A stretch of 64,000 nt of DNA from assembly GCF_947623445.1 (NCBI RefSeq), contig NC_135240.1, positions 7,068,001-7,132,000 of the forward strand, read 5' to 3'. Positions 1 through 11,924 of the stretch are shown in pieces. A model generated the notes under the pieces. That model saw only the letters and a program-made list of their open reading frames with translations. It did not search any database and was not told where the DNA came from. Position 1 is the first letter of the stretch, and every line of letters starts with the position of its first letter. The DNA is from Clavelina lepadiformis. Lineage: Eukaryota; Chordata; Ascidiacea; Aplousobranchia; Clavelinidae. The position numbers and the translations under genes were made by a program.

Positions 1-94
1 AAATTTGAAAATGTTTCTTTTAATTTAGATTTTTAAAGGAAAAAATTTAATAGTTTTGGTCAATTTTGTTGAATTTTATCATCTGTCAGGCAAG

Positions 95-848
95 ATGAAA
101 TCGTTTGCCCTGCTATTGTTAGTCGTTCTTCTTTTGTCCTACGTAGGTAAGTAGTAGTAAGTACAGATTTGCATCTGATCATTTCCAGTAAAGGTTACTG
201 CACGGTTTTACGCATGATTCCCTTTTTGCGAAATCACGTGTGCATAATATAAGCCTTGCTAGATGCTTTGAAAACGGTCGCCCTTAGACTATTTTGTCTC
301 TACTGACATTTATAAATATGTACTGCTACTTGTTTACAGGTGTTTTGCCCAACGCAAGTGCCCGAACGAAGGTAAGTTTTGCTTAACGGTAAATCAATGT
401 TTTGTTTATAGTTGGTTTTTACGTTTTATAACGTTATTGCCAAGAATTTCATATATGCAGGCGCTGATGCAGGCGACATTATACAACCAATTAATAGCCA
501 GTCTTTTTAAGTTTTATTAATAACTAAGTTATTATCGATTTTAAGAAAATACAATTCAAAATGTTTGTAGGTGTGCCCGACGAAATTCTGCTCGAAAAAC
601 AGTCAAGGCAGATTTGTACGTGACTGCCAACAGCTTACAGGGATATGGAAAGATCGTAAGTGTCTAAATTCAACTTTGCAAGTTGTAGCAAATTTCAAAC
701 CAAAGCCTTTATTACAGTATTACCCATGTTTTAAATGAAAAATTTTGTTTCCCTAATTGAGCTCTCATTTTTTGCAGTCTGCAATTATTATCAATCAACG
801 CTTTGTAGAAAACATTGCAACGGAGGAAGTTACTTTTCAGTAGGATAA
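95..848 (+). CDS. CRP1, secreted six-cysteine peptide (copy 1), 79 aa, 4 exons
   Basis: Exons 95-146, 340-371, 571-655 and 778-848 join in frame with GT-AG introns. The product starts with a signal peptide (MKSF followed by a Leu/Val-rich core, about residues 1-18), then a short linker, then a cysteine-rich part with C30-x4-C35-x11-C47-x10-C58-x7-C66-x3-C70. The first four spacings and the first two exon sizes (52 and 32 nt) match CRP2 and CRP3 downstream, which identifies a tandem family. Role unknown; small, secreted, cysteine-rich and basic suits an antimicrobial or other host-defence peptide, but this is inference. I do not recognise a named family. No other start is plausible, as the signal peptide begins at this ATG. 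Confidence 0.8.
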
Positions 849-3800
849 TAAGTTTCATGTATGATTTATACACCGCCGTTTGCGTATACAGTGTAATAGC
901 GATGTCCGTTTATGTGAAGTCTTATTCATATCGTGTGTTTTATAATGGTTTTGTGCTTGCCCTGCGAAAAACAGTCGCCATTACAACTTTGTTTGCTCAA
1001 GAATAGTCCTAACCGCAATCTCGTGTATACAATGCGATTTTGCCCAATTGCATCGGAAGTGAACGCAGCTTTGGTGGTTGTCTGGTCTCATGTAACCGAT
1101 GAGAGGAGAACATGTTGTTTGTTTTACCGGCGATAATACCATATAAGGCAATGGAATGTTCAGCGTCAGTCAAGCGTGAATAAACTAAAGGCAACAGAGC
1201 GTGAAAATTAGTGTAAATCAAAGCCAATAACAATATAAAAAGCACTGTAGGTGACCAAAACCACATGAAGCACTCAATTACCATTTGCAAGCCTATAAGT
1301 TTACCATATTTTAATAAATTGTTCTAGAAAAGATAAACTAAGTTACGCGTTAAAATGTGGTTTCTTATTCAGTCACTTTTTCTCATATAGCTTAACGTCT
1401 GTTAGGTGTAGTTTTGGTAGGTTACTATAATAGTCGTTTAATTACTTTGTTCAAGTTATTCGTATTAAGCTGGTCGTTGATCAACGAAAGTAAATAATCA
1501 ACCAAGGATCTGATAAGAAATTTTATGCCGGTTACCAAAACAACATAGGTGACAAAAAACGTCGTTTAAAAATGGTTGAAATTTGGACGAGACGCTATTT
1601 TGCTTTTTCTTCGAATAAAACTTTGCATAATGCGCTAGGCTATTCTGGCACATCAAACCACGTGTGCAGATGCACCATTGGAAGAGAAAAAATTTGAACC
1701 GGATTATAAGAAATTGTTAAGTCAAATTTGTGTTTTGGATCTGTCTTGAATAACTTAAATTCATTGGCCTATTTGTACAATCTGATTCACCATGGTTCAA
1801 AAAGGCTCATTGTGTTTTCTTGTGTAATATCAGGCCGGGAAATTATATGCTTATCAACACCTGGTACTTGGACTTAATTGATGGCAAAAACGTTTAACAG
1901 TTGGCAGGTAAATGTAAATGCTTCTTAAAGTATGTCTCTACAATGCTTTCCGTGGTGTAACTATGTCTTCACTTATATATACTGTATGATATTCCTTGTT
2001 TAGTGATACACATGCATTTGAGTACGTTTTTCAATACGACTATAATGCCCACTTCAAACCTGAAGCAAAACGTTTCAGCCAATTTAACCCAAGTATTTAT
2101 ACACATAATTGTCGGTTGAAGCGAGATTTTCTTTGGCAGAATGAACGTAATTTGAAGTTCAGTTGAGTCTGACCTTGGCGAATTTGCAAATAAGGCGATG
2201 TCTGATTGGTCAGCATCTCAATTCTCAATGTTTTTTTTCTCCTTTTGTGACGTATAAGATGTCGCTGTTTCATTATAACTGTCAAAGTTCCGAAGCACTA
2301 GAACACTGACGTCAAAGCGTGGGTGTTGCTTGATAAACTGCGAGCGGAAAATGAAAGGAAATTTCCACTCTTGATACATTTAGGATCCTTTTTTGGTTGT
2401 CATTGTTATGTTATATAACAGTAGTCTAATGCATGTCTTCTGCGGCAACAAAGTCAATGGTCTCAATACAGCCACTCATGGGCAGATTCAGCTTCTTAAC
2501 ACAACGGCGAAAACAGGTCATAACCGGTTTTTGTGGGCAAATTCTTTCCAAAGGCTTCATTGCAATTTAACGGAAGCAAGTGCACATCAAACAACCCATT
2601 AACGATAAATAAGGTTAATAAATGATTAACAAGGCATGTAGGCTAATCTCCAGGTTTTTTAGATGGAAGACACTGGAATATCTTGGTATGTCTTTTGCTG
2701 CTCTTCCTTAGTCATCTGCTGGATGTCCTGGTCATCAACCCATCTTAGAGGCTAGGTATAAGACAGAAATAGACCCAAATATCCCTATGATAAAGTCACA
2801 ATAGTTTGGGCAACTGTCTTCGCTTTGTCAGTTGACGCACGTTTGTGTATGTGCAGTTAACTTTTAATTGTTGCTACAATTGTTCTTGTTTTCGGCTATA
2901 GCCAGTTATTCAAAAGCTACTAGTTATTGATAGTGACTGGGAAAGCGTTTATTTGAACTATACCTATAATATTTACAACAATGGACATTTGTGAATGCAG
3001 AAAGTTAGACGGAAGATAATAATCAATGGACTAGTTTGGTATTGCTTCCTATCGTCTTTATAAAAATGGATTTCCTTGTTGAAAAAATGCCGCAAATAGA
3101 GCAATGGTCTACAGGGAAGTTGAACTTAATAATAACTTTTTTTTGGTGAAATATGCAAAAGAAAAACAATCTGTCTCACTAATCAAAAACACCTAAACTA
3201 AGACAAGTTTTAAGCAGGTATAGGCCTATATCATTCATTATACCAATACATAATATTGTAGTAAGACATGGTAATGCGCAGTTTTGTTGATGCTAAAAAA
3301 TTGTGGTTTTTGACGTTAAATTCAATCACTTACACCATTGGTGATTCCATATTGATCATCACGTTGCACTCATATAATTGCTGCTCGTCTGTGCCTTGCG
3401 GGCAATAAATAATTCCTCACTTAAATTTCTGTGTTGTTAATTTTTGTGCTTGACCTTCGTACGTCTGTGCGGTTGGCTCAACTGCCATGTTTTTCACAAC
3501 CATGCAATAACCACCAAATCGCGTATGACCAAAACATAGAAGTGCACAGAAAGTACAGATGGAAAGTTATCTTGAAGATGATTTGTCGCATACAACGACA
3601 CAGCGTCAAACTAGCTTTAAATCAAACTATTTATTCGATTGCAAGTCGCGCCATATGCAAAATATTTTTCTATTATCATTTTTGCGGCTTACAATGAAGT
3701 AAATACGGTAAATGGGTATCTAGTTGGTGATCAAGTACGAGCAAAGGCTAAGTATAAAAATTAACCAAACTTAAGCTCAGAAGGAAAAGCACAGAAATAA

Positions 3801-4031
3801 CCTAAACACAGAAAAAATGACATTGGAAAATTTTTAATGGCTGCAGGACGCAGATCAGTATGCAATCGTGACGTTATGATAAATGTGGAATCGGCAATAA
3901 TGTAGTTGATTGAACTTACAGCGTCCGAAGGTCACAAGTAACAACCGATTTGAATAGCATTCTGCTACCGTGAAGTTTTTTCTCTTTTTTACGTATTGTT
4001 TCTTTAAACTACAACTGATATTTGAAGCACG
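849..4031. other. Intergenic region of copy 1, CRP1 to CRP2
   Basis: I see no convincing gene here. A 93-codon minus-strand frame (1009-1290) is open in both duplicates (19076-19357), but three of the four base differences I count change amino acids, so selection on a protein is not evident. The empty site for the P-like element of copy 2 is the T run at about 2231-2238. The region corresponding to the 506-bp hAT MITE of copy 2 is empty at about 3105-3115. Confidence 0.6.
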
Positions 4032-4688
4032 ATGAAAACTTTTGTGGTGCTGCTGGTTCTTCTTCTGCTGCTACTTTACATAGGTAACAAGTAAATGCCT
4101 GAAATGCGTCAAAAATTGTCATCATGCAACTAGTTCATTTAAAGCTTAATTTTTTTACTTGACAGGACACAATGGGAATGTAGCTGGCCGTAAAAAGGTA
4201 ACGAATGACTTAGTGGTTGTTATTTGTCTAATGATAATAATTAATCAAGGAAACCACATTGTCAAATGTGTACTTTCGGTTCCCATTCGTGTACGGTTTA
4301 AAATTACAAAAGCATAAAATCAATGGCTTAGTAACGATTCAGTAACGATTTCACCGCGAAACTTTTGTTCGTCAGTCGCAAAACCAATTCATACGTTTCT
4401 CAATTTACAGACTAGCAAATGCAAGAGGAGCTTTTGTGTGATGGGTCGACGAGGAAGATACTTCTTCAAATGCAAAGTTTTGCGAAAGCGCTGGCGTAAA
4501 GGCAAGTCTAAAGAAATGTTTTCCGCTCTGACTGTACAGTGATTAACGTGTGATTTTATTATGCTTTAACTTAATCGTATTTTTGCTTTCAATGTGTATT
4601 AGTTTCATAACTCATTGTTTTGTTATTTGCAGAGTGCAGAAGTTGTCAACGAGCACGTTGCAACTCAACTTCGTATTGGTACAAATAA
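4032..4688 (+). CDS. CRP2, cationic six-cysteine secreted peptide (copy 1, open), 76 aa
   Basis: Exons 4032-4083, 4166-4197, 4411-4501 and 4633-4688. Signal peptide at about residues 1-18 (MKTF plus a Leu-rich core). The mature part is very rich in Lys and Arg and has C32-x4-C37-x11-C49-x10-C60-x2-C63-x4-C68, identical spacing to CRP3. Intron 3 begins with GC instead of GT (AAAG then GCAAGT). CRP3 has the same, while CRP1 has GT at the homologous position, so the GC-AG reading is well supported. The AATAAA that follows the copy 2 gene (26040-26045) reads without the T here (about 4900), so polyadenylation may be altered. Likely host-defence peptide (inference). Confidence 0.8.
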
Positions 4689-5975
4689 TGCTGAATCTTA
4701 TGTACTTCAGAATATTTCTTTTTAAATTTAAAACAAACTTAAGCTTGTGTTGTAGTTACATGGTGATTGTAAAAAGTATCCACAAACCATATCATTGAAT
4801 TGTGCTTTTGTATCTATACCTTTTCAAATTCTTTTTTAACTCTTACAATCTTTTGTCTGCTCTTTTTTCTTTTGGTGTGTTGTGTTGTTTGAAAATGGAA
4901 AAAACGTCGTTTTCGTTCTAATTGTTGTTGCCAAAAAAAATGCGACATCAGCCGTGTTAGCACTCAATTCAATTGGCTTGTTGTTTTGAACGAGTAGCAC
5001 ACGTAACAGCTATAACCATACGTCTTAAATGCAAAATATTCTCTGAAAAATATTTAAATCTATTTTTATTTTGCAAGTACTATATATGAACTGATTAAAA
5101 AAAATTCAAGATGTACTATAGATATTGGGTCAAATTGACCCATTTCTCAAAATACTGTAGCCTACGTTGTAAATTCATTTTACTTCAAGTTGTGTTTGTT
5201 AATAATGAGAAACTCTTATAGGCCGGCAAAAAATAAAAATCAAACCAAATTACAATACCAAGTAACAAGGGTTTTGTACTAAAGCACAAACGAGAAACCC
5301 TAGAAATCTATGAAATAATTTTGCAATAGTTTTAGTCATCGTCTGTGGCCTACGCTACAGTATATATAGCCTAGGTCCTTTGTTAGTTAATGAACTTTGC
5401 ATATGTGTGGTCTTTATAGTTCTTAACTTTTGCTGCATTTGTTGTTGTTTCGCATCGGGTAGTTGTTCAAAAGTTAGTGGTTATTGATTGCGACTGAGAA
5501 AGCTTTATTTGAACAATACCGAGAATATTTACAACAATCAGCGTTTGTGGATGCAGAACTATAGACGGAAGATGAGGGACTGATATTGCTTCCTATTTTC
5601 AATTATCCTAAATGGATTTCCTTGTGAAAAAAGGAGGCTGCGAATAGATGAATAGCCTTATATTGGGAAGCTCAGTATACAGGAAAAAACCTACATAAGG
5701 CGGCTGAACAGATATTAACCTAAACATTTATTTCTATCACATCAAAAGGTGACAGCCCGTTACTTTAGAATTAAATGCACGTAAACATTAGTTTTGAGAT
5801 GGAATTTTAGCAGGTGTATATCATTGGTTAGCAATAACTAGTATCGTATAGCAATTGTCGTTAATACCCAGTTTTGTTGATGCTAGAAACCTATTTGTAT
5901 ATCATTTTGCAGGTTTAAAATTTAATTTCTTTGCTCATTATTTCTTCAGGCAAAACCATAGTTGAAATTTGAAAC
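4689..5975. other. Intergenic region of copy 1, CRP2 to CRP3
   Basis: No gene seen. It contains the uninterrupted ACTGAT at 5579-5584, which is the empty site of the Polinton found in copy 2. Sequence left of that point differs from copy 2 by about 7% over the nearest 120 bases; to the right it differs by under 1%. Confidence 0.6.
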
Positions 5976-6879
5976 ATGATGAAAACTTTCTTGGTGTTGT
6001 TGGTTCTTTTTTTGCTAATACTTCACATAGGTATTTTATATATAACATAAACACATCGAAATTAAATGCATATATAAGATGCGTCGTTGATGAAAATATT
6101 TTTTACTTGACAGGACGCGAAGGAAATGTAGCCGGCCAAAAGAAGGTAAGGAACTTTCTGATATGATTAACATGGTAGAAACTTTGTCAAAAGTGTGCTG
6201 TCAGTACCTAATCACGTCCGGCAATAACCACAAAAGCATAAGATCAATAGGATGGGTAAAGACATTCTTTGAGTTTGTCTCAGTTGATTGATCACGAAAC
6301 TATTGTTCGTCAGTTGCAGTCTGCAAATAGCTAACCACTAAATAAATTTCTTTTTTACAGACCAAGAAATGTGTGAACATTTTTTGCGTGACAGTCCGAA
6401 ACTGAAGCTACCTCTCCAATTGCAATATGTTTCGATATCCCTGGAGTAAAGGCAAGTGTAAACAAATATTCTTCTGCGAATGTAAAATAGACTTAGCCAG
6501 AACAGTAGAAAATATGGTAGAAAAATCTTGAACGATTATCATCATATCAATGCATTTTGCCAGATACGATGACCATAGGGCATAGACAGTTAATGTTTTC
6601 ATTTAGAAATGAAACATTTGCTACCATTTTTTCAAATGGTCTCGCTATATTTTCTAACTCAAAAGAATCGCAAACTGCTGTAAATATTATGCACTGAAAA
6701 CATTTTTTATTTATAGTTATAGTGTTGTACTTAGGATTCCCAGCTGTTTAGGCCTAAACCTACATGTTTCATCTTATGGGCTTGTTTCTTTCAAAAATTA
6801 TTGTTTGTTATTTGCAGCTTGCAGACGTTGCCAAAGAAAACACTGCAGAACAAACTCGTTTTGGTACAGACCAGGCTGA
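5976..6879 (+). pseudogene. CRP3 (copy 1), interrupted by one stop in exon 3
   Basis: Exons 5976-6030, 6114-6145, 6361-6451 and 6818-6879. Two ATGs stand in tandem; the second (5979) gives the family's standard 52-nt first exon. Exon 3 carries TGA at 6403-6405 where copy 2 has GGA at 38161-38163, so the product would stop at codon 43, after two of six cysteines. Everything else (splice sites, GC donor of intron 3, AATAAA at 7072-7077) is intact. Because this region differs from copy 2 by only about 0.6%, the stop is probably recent, or could be a segregating allele. Confidence 0.78.
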
Positions 6880-8168
6880 CTCCAAAGCGACTCAGAAAAA
6901 TTGCTTTAAAAGAAACTTATTCAAGCTTGTCTTAGATTCAGTGATTTTAAAACGTCCATAATCCATATCATTAAGTTTTGGTCATGTGACTAGATTCTTT
7001 AAAGACTTCTTTCAACATCTTGAAATCATCCATCTGCATTTCGTTAAGTTTTGTTGTGTTGTAAAAACGGAAATAAACGCATTTTGTTTTATTTGAAGTT
7101 ATGAAGCTAAACCGCTCCAAAACCATTGTGTTAAAATTCACTTCATGTGAATTTTTGTTTTCCAATGGAGATCATGCCCAACAGCGACTAAGCTATATAC
7201 AAGTGCTAAACGTTTTCGGAAAAACAATACTTTTAGTTTACAAACAGCACAAATACTTTAATGGACTGATTAAAATTGCTTCGTTAATTCACATCTAAAA
7301 AAATTGCAATTTTTTTATTTCAAATTATTTTTGCTACAATAATTAATTAGTTACACCCTTATACTGCGGATAGAAATTAAACGTATGTGGTAATGGTTGG
7401 GTTACAAGATTAAAATACGGCCTCAACTTAAAACCTTGCGCTTCAGCTTCCGATCCGTGTATTGCCGACTTTGTACAGAGAGTAGGGTTTATTATGGCAT
7501 GCTACAGGTTGTCGGATATCCGAATTGATCATACAACCCACACCAGATACAAAGTAACAAAATCGTTTAACTGAACTTTCATTTCAACAAAACATTCCAT
7601 CCATACCATACCATACCAAAAGTTTAAAACGATTTCCAATTATTTCAATTGATTGGTTTTGCGAACTGGATTGGTCACATTTGAAAACTGTCATTTTTTA
7701 CCGCAAGCACAAACGTTCTGAAATGACCAAGCCTCCACTTTGTCCTCGAAACTTGCCGCGTCTCCCACGCTTTTGTAAAAATCAATCCTTGTCCTCCAAA
7801 GCAGCCCAGATAGAAGCTGGTATTTTATTATTTGAAGTTTTGCCGAAGACTAGATATAGCCCAACGTTAATATTCAGGAATCTTATTGCAGCAGAGTGGT
7901 AGACCGTGCAAATGAAAATGGCTTGCAATGAGCATTATCAAAACCTGATAAATGTATGCAGAAACAAGGTTCAAAAAATCCGTTCGCTTATTCACTTATT
8001 TTAAATGGACCTTATTACCCGGTAGATTAGCTTATCATTACTTCAATTTAGCCTATGACTGAGCTTTGGTTTAAATCATTGCAATAAACGTGAAGACGCC
8101 CAGAAATTATTGTCATTTTTAGGTTGTTTATATTTTTCCAAACTCTTACTGAAGTAATTTATTGAATT
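6880..8168. other. Intergenic region upstream of the MPxLRFT gene (copy 1)
   Basis: It holds the CRP3 polyadenylation signal (7072-7077) and the conserved promoter-like module at 7646-7745, listed separately. The 73-codon frame at 7681-7902 has no ATG at its start and overlaps that module, so I do not call it a gene. Confidence 0.6.
7646..7745 (+). promoter_or_regulatory. Conserved upstream module of the MPxLRFT gene at 8169
   Basis: An inverted CCAAT box (GATTGGTT at 7651-7658) is followed by CAAGCACAAACGTTCTGAAA (7704-7723) and a C/T-rich stretch ending in TGTCC. The same arrangement lies upstream of two other family genes (14711-14801 and 46960-47045, both minus strand). Conserved upstream sequence among paralogues that otherwise differ widely suggests a core promoter or enhancer. 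The start of transcription is not visible. Confidence 0.6.
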
Positions 8169-8555
8169 ATGTCGCACTTACGTTTCACGAAGATGGACTT
8201 CCATGACAGCCAAAGTCACTGCACCTATTCAGCATCAGTATCGCCTGGATATGAAGATGAAGTTATTGGACCAGTTTTGGAGGTTCTTCGCTCATTTTAC
8301 TCCAGCATCAGCCTGTATAAGAGAGAACGGCATCAGAGCAAAAGATGTAATGCTTACGAATTCGACGACCCGGCCCACAGGGTACACAATCCTAGAATAT
8401 GGTTACTCCCAGCGTGTTCTAAAGATGACCTCCACGTTGCACTGATTGACGAAATGGAAAAAGCTGGATGGAAATGGATTTGTCCAAACGAACTTTTTTA
8501 TAACTCATCAACCGAAGAAAACACAACAACCTGGACTTTTAAACGCTGCAGATAA
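8169..8555 (+). CDS. MPxLRFT-family protein A (copy 1), 128 aa, unknown function
   Basis: Single-exon frame starting MSHLRFT. It shares with the proteins at 14006, 46231 and 49819 a set of motifs in the same order: [PS]-x-L-[RC]-F-T at the start, ASVSPGY, a helical stretch with VLxVLRSFY, YEFDDP, DDLHVAL-[IV]-DEM, GW-x-W with PNE, and TTWTF near the end. The pattern suggests one compact alpha/beta domain. No signal peptide or membrane segment, so probably intracellular. I do not recognise the family. Its twin at 39927 differs by one residue. The upstream module at 7646-7745 supports a real gene. The start is set by the shared N-terminus. Confidence 0.75.
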   Translation: MSHLRFTKMDFHDSQSHCTYSASVSPGYEDEVIGPVLEVLRSFYSSISLYKRERHQSKRCNAYEFDDPAHRVHNPRIWLLPACSKDDLHVALIDEMEKAGWKWICPNELFYNSSTEENTTTWTFKRCR

Positions 8556-9595
8556 ATCTATGCTATAGCTACTATCCTATACAATTATTATAGCCTTAAT
8601 GTCTTTCTGTATTTCAATGCAATAATAATTGAAACAAATTATTTGTTTCGCGTTAACTCACTTATTCCTCCCATTCAGTCCATTTTTATTGCTATAGTAG
8701 CCTAGCTGTAGCAATAGATGCTAGTACTGCCTTTTATTTAGCACAGCTTTGAAGAACTTTGAAGTATACAGTGTACAGCTAATACTATAGCTTGTAAGCC
8801 TGACAAATTGTCATTGAAATAACTATTCTTTAACAGTTCATATACTAGACCATTTTTGGTTGGCTGGTTCAGTGTCGCTGGCACAATAAAAATGCTTATA
8901 GAAAACGACACATGCAAAATTTTAAAAGAACATTTATTAACAGTAACAGTATTTCACAAAGATGCCAAAGAAACGTTTGCACCTTGCAGACATTTTTCTC
9001 AATCTCCAGAGTACAGAATAACAGCCTTGTACTTTCATGAGTAATGTGTAACTTATTCTCAATTTGAAAAACGTCGGGTACTTCTAGGGTTACGAAATGG
9101 TACACCTAGAAAGTAGAGTTGTAGTCTTTTTTCAAACACGGAGTTGTTTGCGATGCCGGAAACCAAGTGTTCTTTCGAACCCGAGCTTTAGACTTTTACG
9201 CTCGTGAGTACCGGAACCGAGGCCGAAGGTCTGGCGTCATAATAAAACAAACAAAGAAATTAAAATGTAAGCAATGAGCTGTATTTTCGTTATAGGCCTA
9301 CTACACGCTATAGGCTATGCGTCCTAAGCAACCTACATCTAAGTGGTTGTATCAAATGAAAATCTATGACAAGACACAAAGCGTGAGATTAATTTTTCTG
9401 GAACATGATGAAATAAACGACGTATCCTCGTGTATAGGCTGCTGTTTTTATTAACCGAAAGACAGCGTGTGATACACGTGACCTTCTACGCACACGTATC
9501 TATAACAAATATAGCTCGTCATAACCATACAAACAACTGCGGAATGTAAATAATGAAAGATAAAGTTTTTGCGCTGAAATAACTGGCTGCATTCG
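8556..9595. other. Intergenic, copy 1
   Basis: I see no gene. Divergence from copy 2 (40314-41355) rises here to several percent with small indels, in contrast to the near-identical 3 kb to the left. Confidence 0.5.
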
Positions 9596-9766
9596 GAGGT
9601 GTAGCCAGGGTTTTTAGTGACCGGGGACAGAGGCAGTTTTTGCACCCCCATTTATCAACGCATTTAAAATTTTGTAAGCGTTGTACAAGACAATGACTTT
9701 ATTTGTCGCCCCATATAACTGCGCCCGGGGACAGCTGTCCCACCTTGCGCACCCTAACTACGCCTC
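9596..9766. mobile_element. Small MITE-like repeat, 171 bp (copy 1)
   Basis: The ends form an imperfect inverted repeat (GAGGTGTAGCCAGGGT at the left against GAGGCGTAGTTAGGGT read from the right). It is flanked by a 12-bp direct repeat with two mismatches (TGGCTGCATTCG at 9584-9595, TGGCTGTATTTG at 9767-9778), probably an aged target duplication. Present in both segmental copies, so older than the duplication. It lies in an antisense fragment of an MPxLRFT gene. Family not identified. Confidence 0.5.
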
Positions 9767-9811
9767 TGGCTGTATTTGCAGTGACTTCGTGAAACGTAAG
9801 TGCGGCCTGAT
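9767..9811 (-). pseudogene. Antisense 5' fragment of an MPxLRFT gene (copy 1)
   Basis: Read on the minus strand this resembles the start of gene A: an AATTCATTAAAT-like leader, then codons for R-P-H-L-R-F-T-K, with AGG (9806-9808) in place of the start ATG. The match fades after about 15 codons at the MITE boundary. A fossil of a further family member in the opposite orientation. Confidence 0.55.
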
Positions 9812-10275
9812 TTAATGAATTACTTTAACAAGATTTTGCAAAATGTTAATAACTCGAAAACAAAAAAACATTAATTTTCATACTCAGTCTTTTTCTGTTA
9901 ATTTTAATGATTTAATCATAAGGTTCTAAACATTGCTCATGCAGTAACCGACATCATATTGGGTTGGTTTACAAACAAATTAATTTTTTATTTAATACCA
10001 TTGGTCTATACTCTAGTAGTCTAGTCTATAGTAACAATAGAAAATGTTAAGCTAAAAGTCTATAAAAACTCTAAGTAGTTGCCGCTTTAATCAGTCGCTT
10101 ATTAAGCCCAATTCAACACGGTCCCGATTTACTCCATTTGTTCCAGCAAAAGGCTCCGCTTTGTGAAACAAAAAACTCCGCTTAATAAGCCCATTTTTGG
10201 AGAGATTTCGCATAATTTGAGCGTGAGTGCATGGGTGATGATGGTTTGGCAGTAGTGTACTACGGTAGGCTATAC

Positions 10276-10620
10276 CAGGGGTGGGCAACCTTTTTGAACC
10301 CGAGAGCCACTTTGGTTGTTAAATTTTTACTGACGAGCCAAGTCATAAGAAATTATGACGTCATAAATAGTTTATGTCGTTTAATTGTTCCATATCTGCA
10401 TTCCTCAATCGAAAAATATCATTAAATTTGGATAATTAACAACTTGTCATCAATGCTGGCCTAAATAAGGAAAAGAAAAAGAGAGAAACGTTCATAAACG
10501 GTACTCTTGGTAGCCTTTACAAATTTTGAAATTTGAAATTTTACGATTCGACTAGAAGAGCCACAAAAAACATGCCGGAGAGCCGCATGCGGCTCGCGAG
10601 CCGCAGTTTACCCACGTCTG
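10276..10620. mobile_element. hAT-type MITE, 345 bp, only in copy 1
   Basis: Begins CAGGGGTGGGCAACC and ends with the imperfect inverse (TTTACCCACGTCTG). Flanked by a perfect 8-bp target duplication GGCTATAC (10268-10275 and 10621-10628). Copy 2 has the uninterrupted site at about 42030, so the insertion postdates the duplication. CAGGGGTGGGCAA-like ends and 8-bp duplications are hallmarks of hAT elements. No coding capacity. Confidence 0.88.
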
Positions 10621-10917
10621 GGCTATACATTAAATGCAATCAAACAGCGTATTGTTTCTGCTCACCCTGAATCTGGGCGGAAAACTAAATAGAGTATCCC
10701 ATGTAAATGTTGCGTCACAAGCTTGATTGTTGGTCCGTATTCGTCCATAATCGTACTGTGATGTACTGTACTGTAACTCTACGTAAAAACTTAGCGAAGT
10801 GTGCAGCCAAAAGTGATCAAAAATTGCTGAAACTGTATTCTTTTGTTATTGCGTAAGAAACTCAGCTAACGATCCAGAGATTCGAAAAGGATCAGTAGGG
10901 TGCGCAAAGACACAGAT

Positions 10918-11835
10918 ATGCTCGAGAAAATTGAGCTGCTGAAAAAGTACCGAGCGCTTCCAAAGTGCAGCCAACGTGGTGTAGCCGAATAACTTCACGT
11001 TTCTCGTGGTTGTCTGCGAAATCTCCTGCGTGACAAATCAGCTCTCCAGTCGGAAGCGTCAGACAAGGAAGTTAGCAATGAACGGAAGAGGAAGCGCCAT
11101 GGCAAGGACCAAGCAGTGGAAGATGGGTTGTGGAAATGGCTCCGTTTTGCTCAATCTCGCAAGGTTCCACTAAGTGGCCCGGTATTGATGCATAAGGCTG
11201 AAGAGATTGCGAAACAACTCGGTCATAACGAATTTAAAAGCTCAGATGGTTGGTTTAACCGCTGAAAGAAGAGGCATGATCTACGTTACACAAAACTTTA
11301 CGACGAAGCCAGTGAAGCAGATGAAGAAGCCGCTGCCACGTAGACCAGCGAAAACGTGCGAGAGTTGTTGAAAAGGTATGAGCCTACTGACCTTTACATC
11401 GCTGAAAAGACAGCATTTTATTTTCGAGCTCTACCGGATTCTACGTATGTAAAGAAATCTTCTCGCAAAATGTCTCGTGGGTGAAAGGCTGCAAAAGATA
11501 GGCTAGCAATGCTGGTATGCTGCAGCATGATCGGTGATAAGCATGGTCTGCTCGTTATTGGGATATCTAAAAAACCACGATGCTTCAAGTATGTGCGAGT
11601 ATTTGCGGTTGCCTACACTTTTTCTAAAACCGCATAGATGACCACTGGCATCTAGTTTGACTTGGCTGCAGAAGTTTGACAAGAGCTTGCAGGTTCAACA
11701 ACGAAAAATCACTTTATTGATCGGCAATTGTTCTGCCCATGGCGATGTGAAAGAACTCAATTGCATTGAAGTCGTGAAGCTACCTCCGAACACCACCTCG
11801 CTAATTCAACCTTGTGATATAGGCATTACGCATTA
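10918..11835 (+). pseudogene. Tigger/pogo-like transposase remnant (copy 1)
   Basis: Broken frames translate to a pogo-type transposase. An N-terminal helix-turn-helix part (MLEKIELLKKYRALPKCSQRG) is followed by a second DNA-binding part (PVLMHKAEEIAKQLG), then a DDE core recalled by AFYFRALP, LVCCSMIGDKHGLLVIG, and NCSAHGDVKEL with the typical KLPPNTTSLIQPCDIGI end. Several in-frame stops occur (for example TAA at about 10990 and TGA at about 11263), and the Asp before NCSAH is Gly. Most stops are shared with copy 2, so it died before the segmental duplication. Confidence 0.85.
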
Positions 11836-11924
11836 GGATAAGAATTCTTCTGTTATTGTTGTTTTTTTAACATTTTGTAATGAAATTTATTGAATCAATG
11901 CCTATTTACGTTTCACGATTTTAG

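Noticed and set aside
1009-1290. 93-codon minus-strand frame, open in both duplicates (twin at 19076-19357), with a hydrophobic start
   Set aside because: Of the four base differences I count between the copies, three change an amino acid, so nothing shows selection on a protein. No homologue recognised and no promoter or splice context.
4550-4798. 82-codon frame after CRP2 exon 3
   Set aside because: It is the wrong frame of exon 4. The cysteine-rich frame is the one conserved between CRP2 and CRP3.
7681-7902. 73-codon frame, nearly identical in both copies (39439-39660)
   Set aside because: It opens with TTG rather than ATG and overlaps the upstream module shared with genes B and C, where the other genes have no matching frame.
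9125-9240. Possible tRNA-like or SINE B box (TTCGAACCCGAG) in a GC-richer stretch
   Set aside because: No matching A box at the right distance and no cloverleaf can be folded from it by eye.
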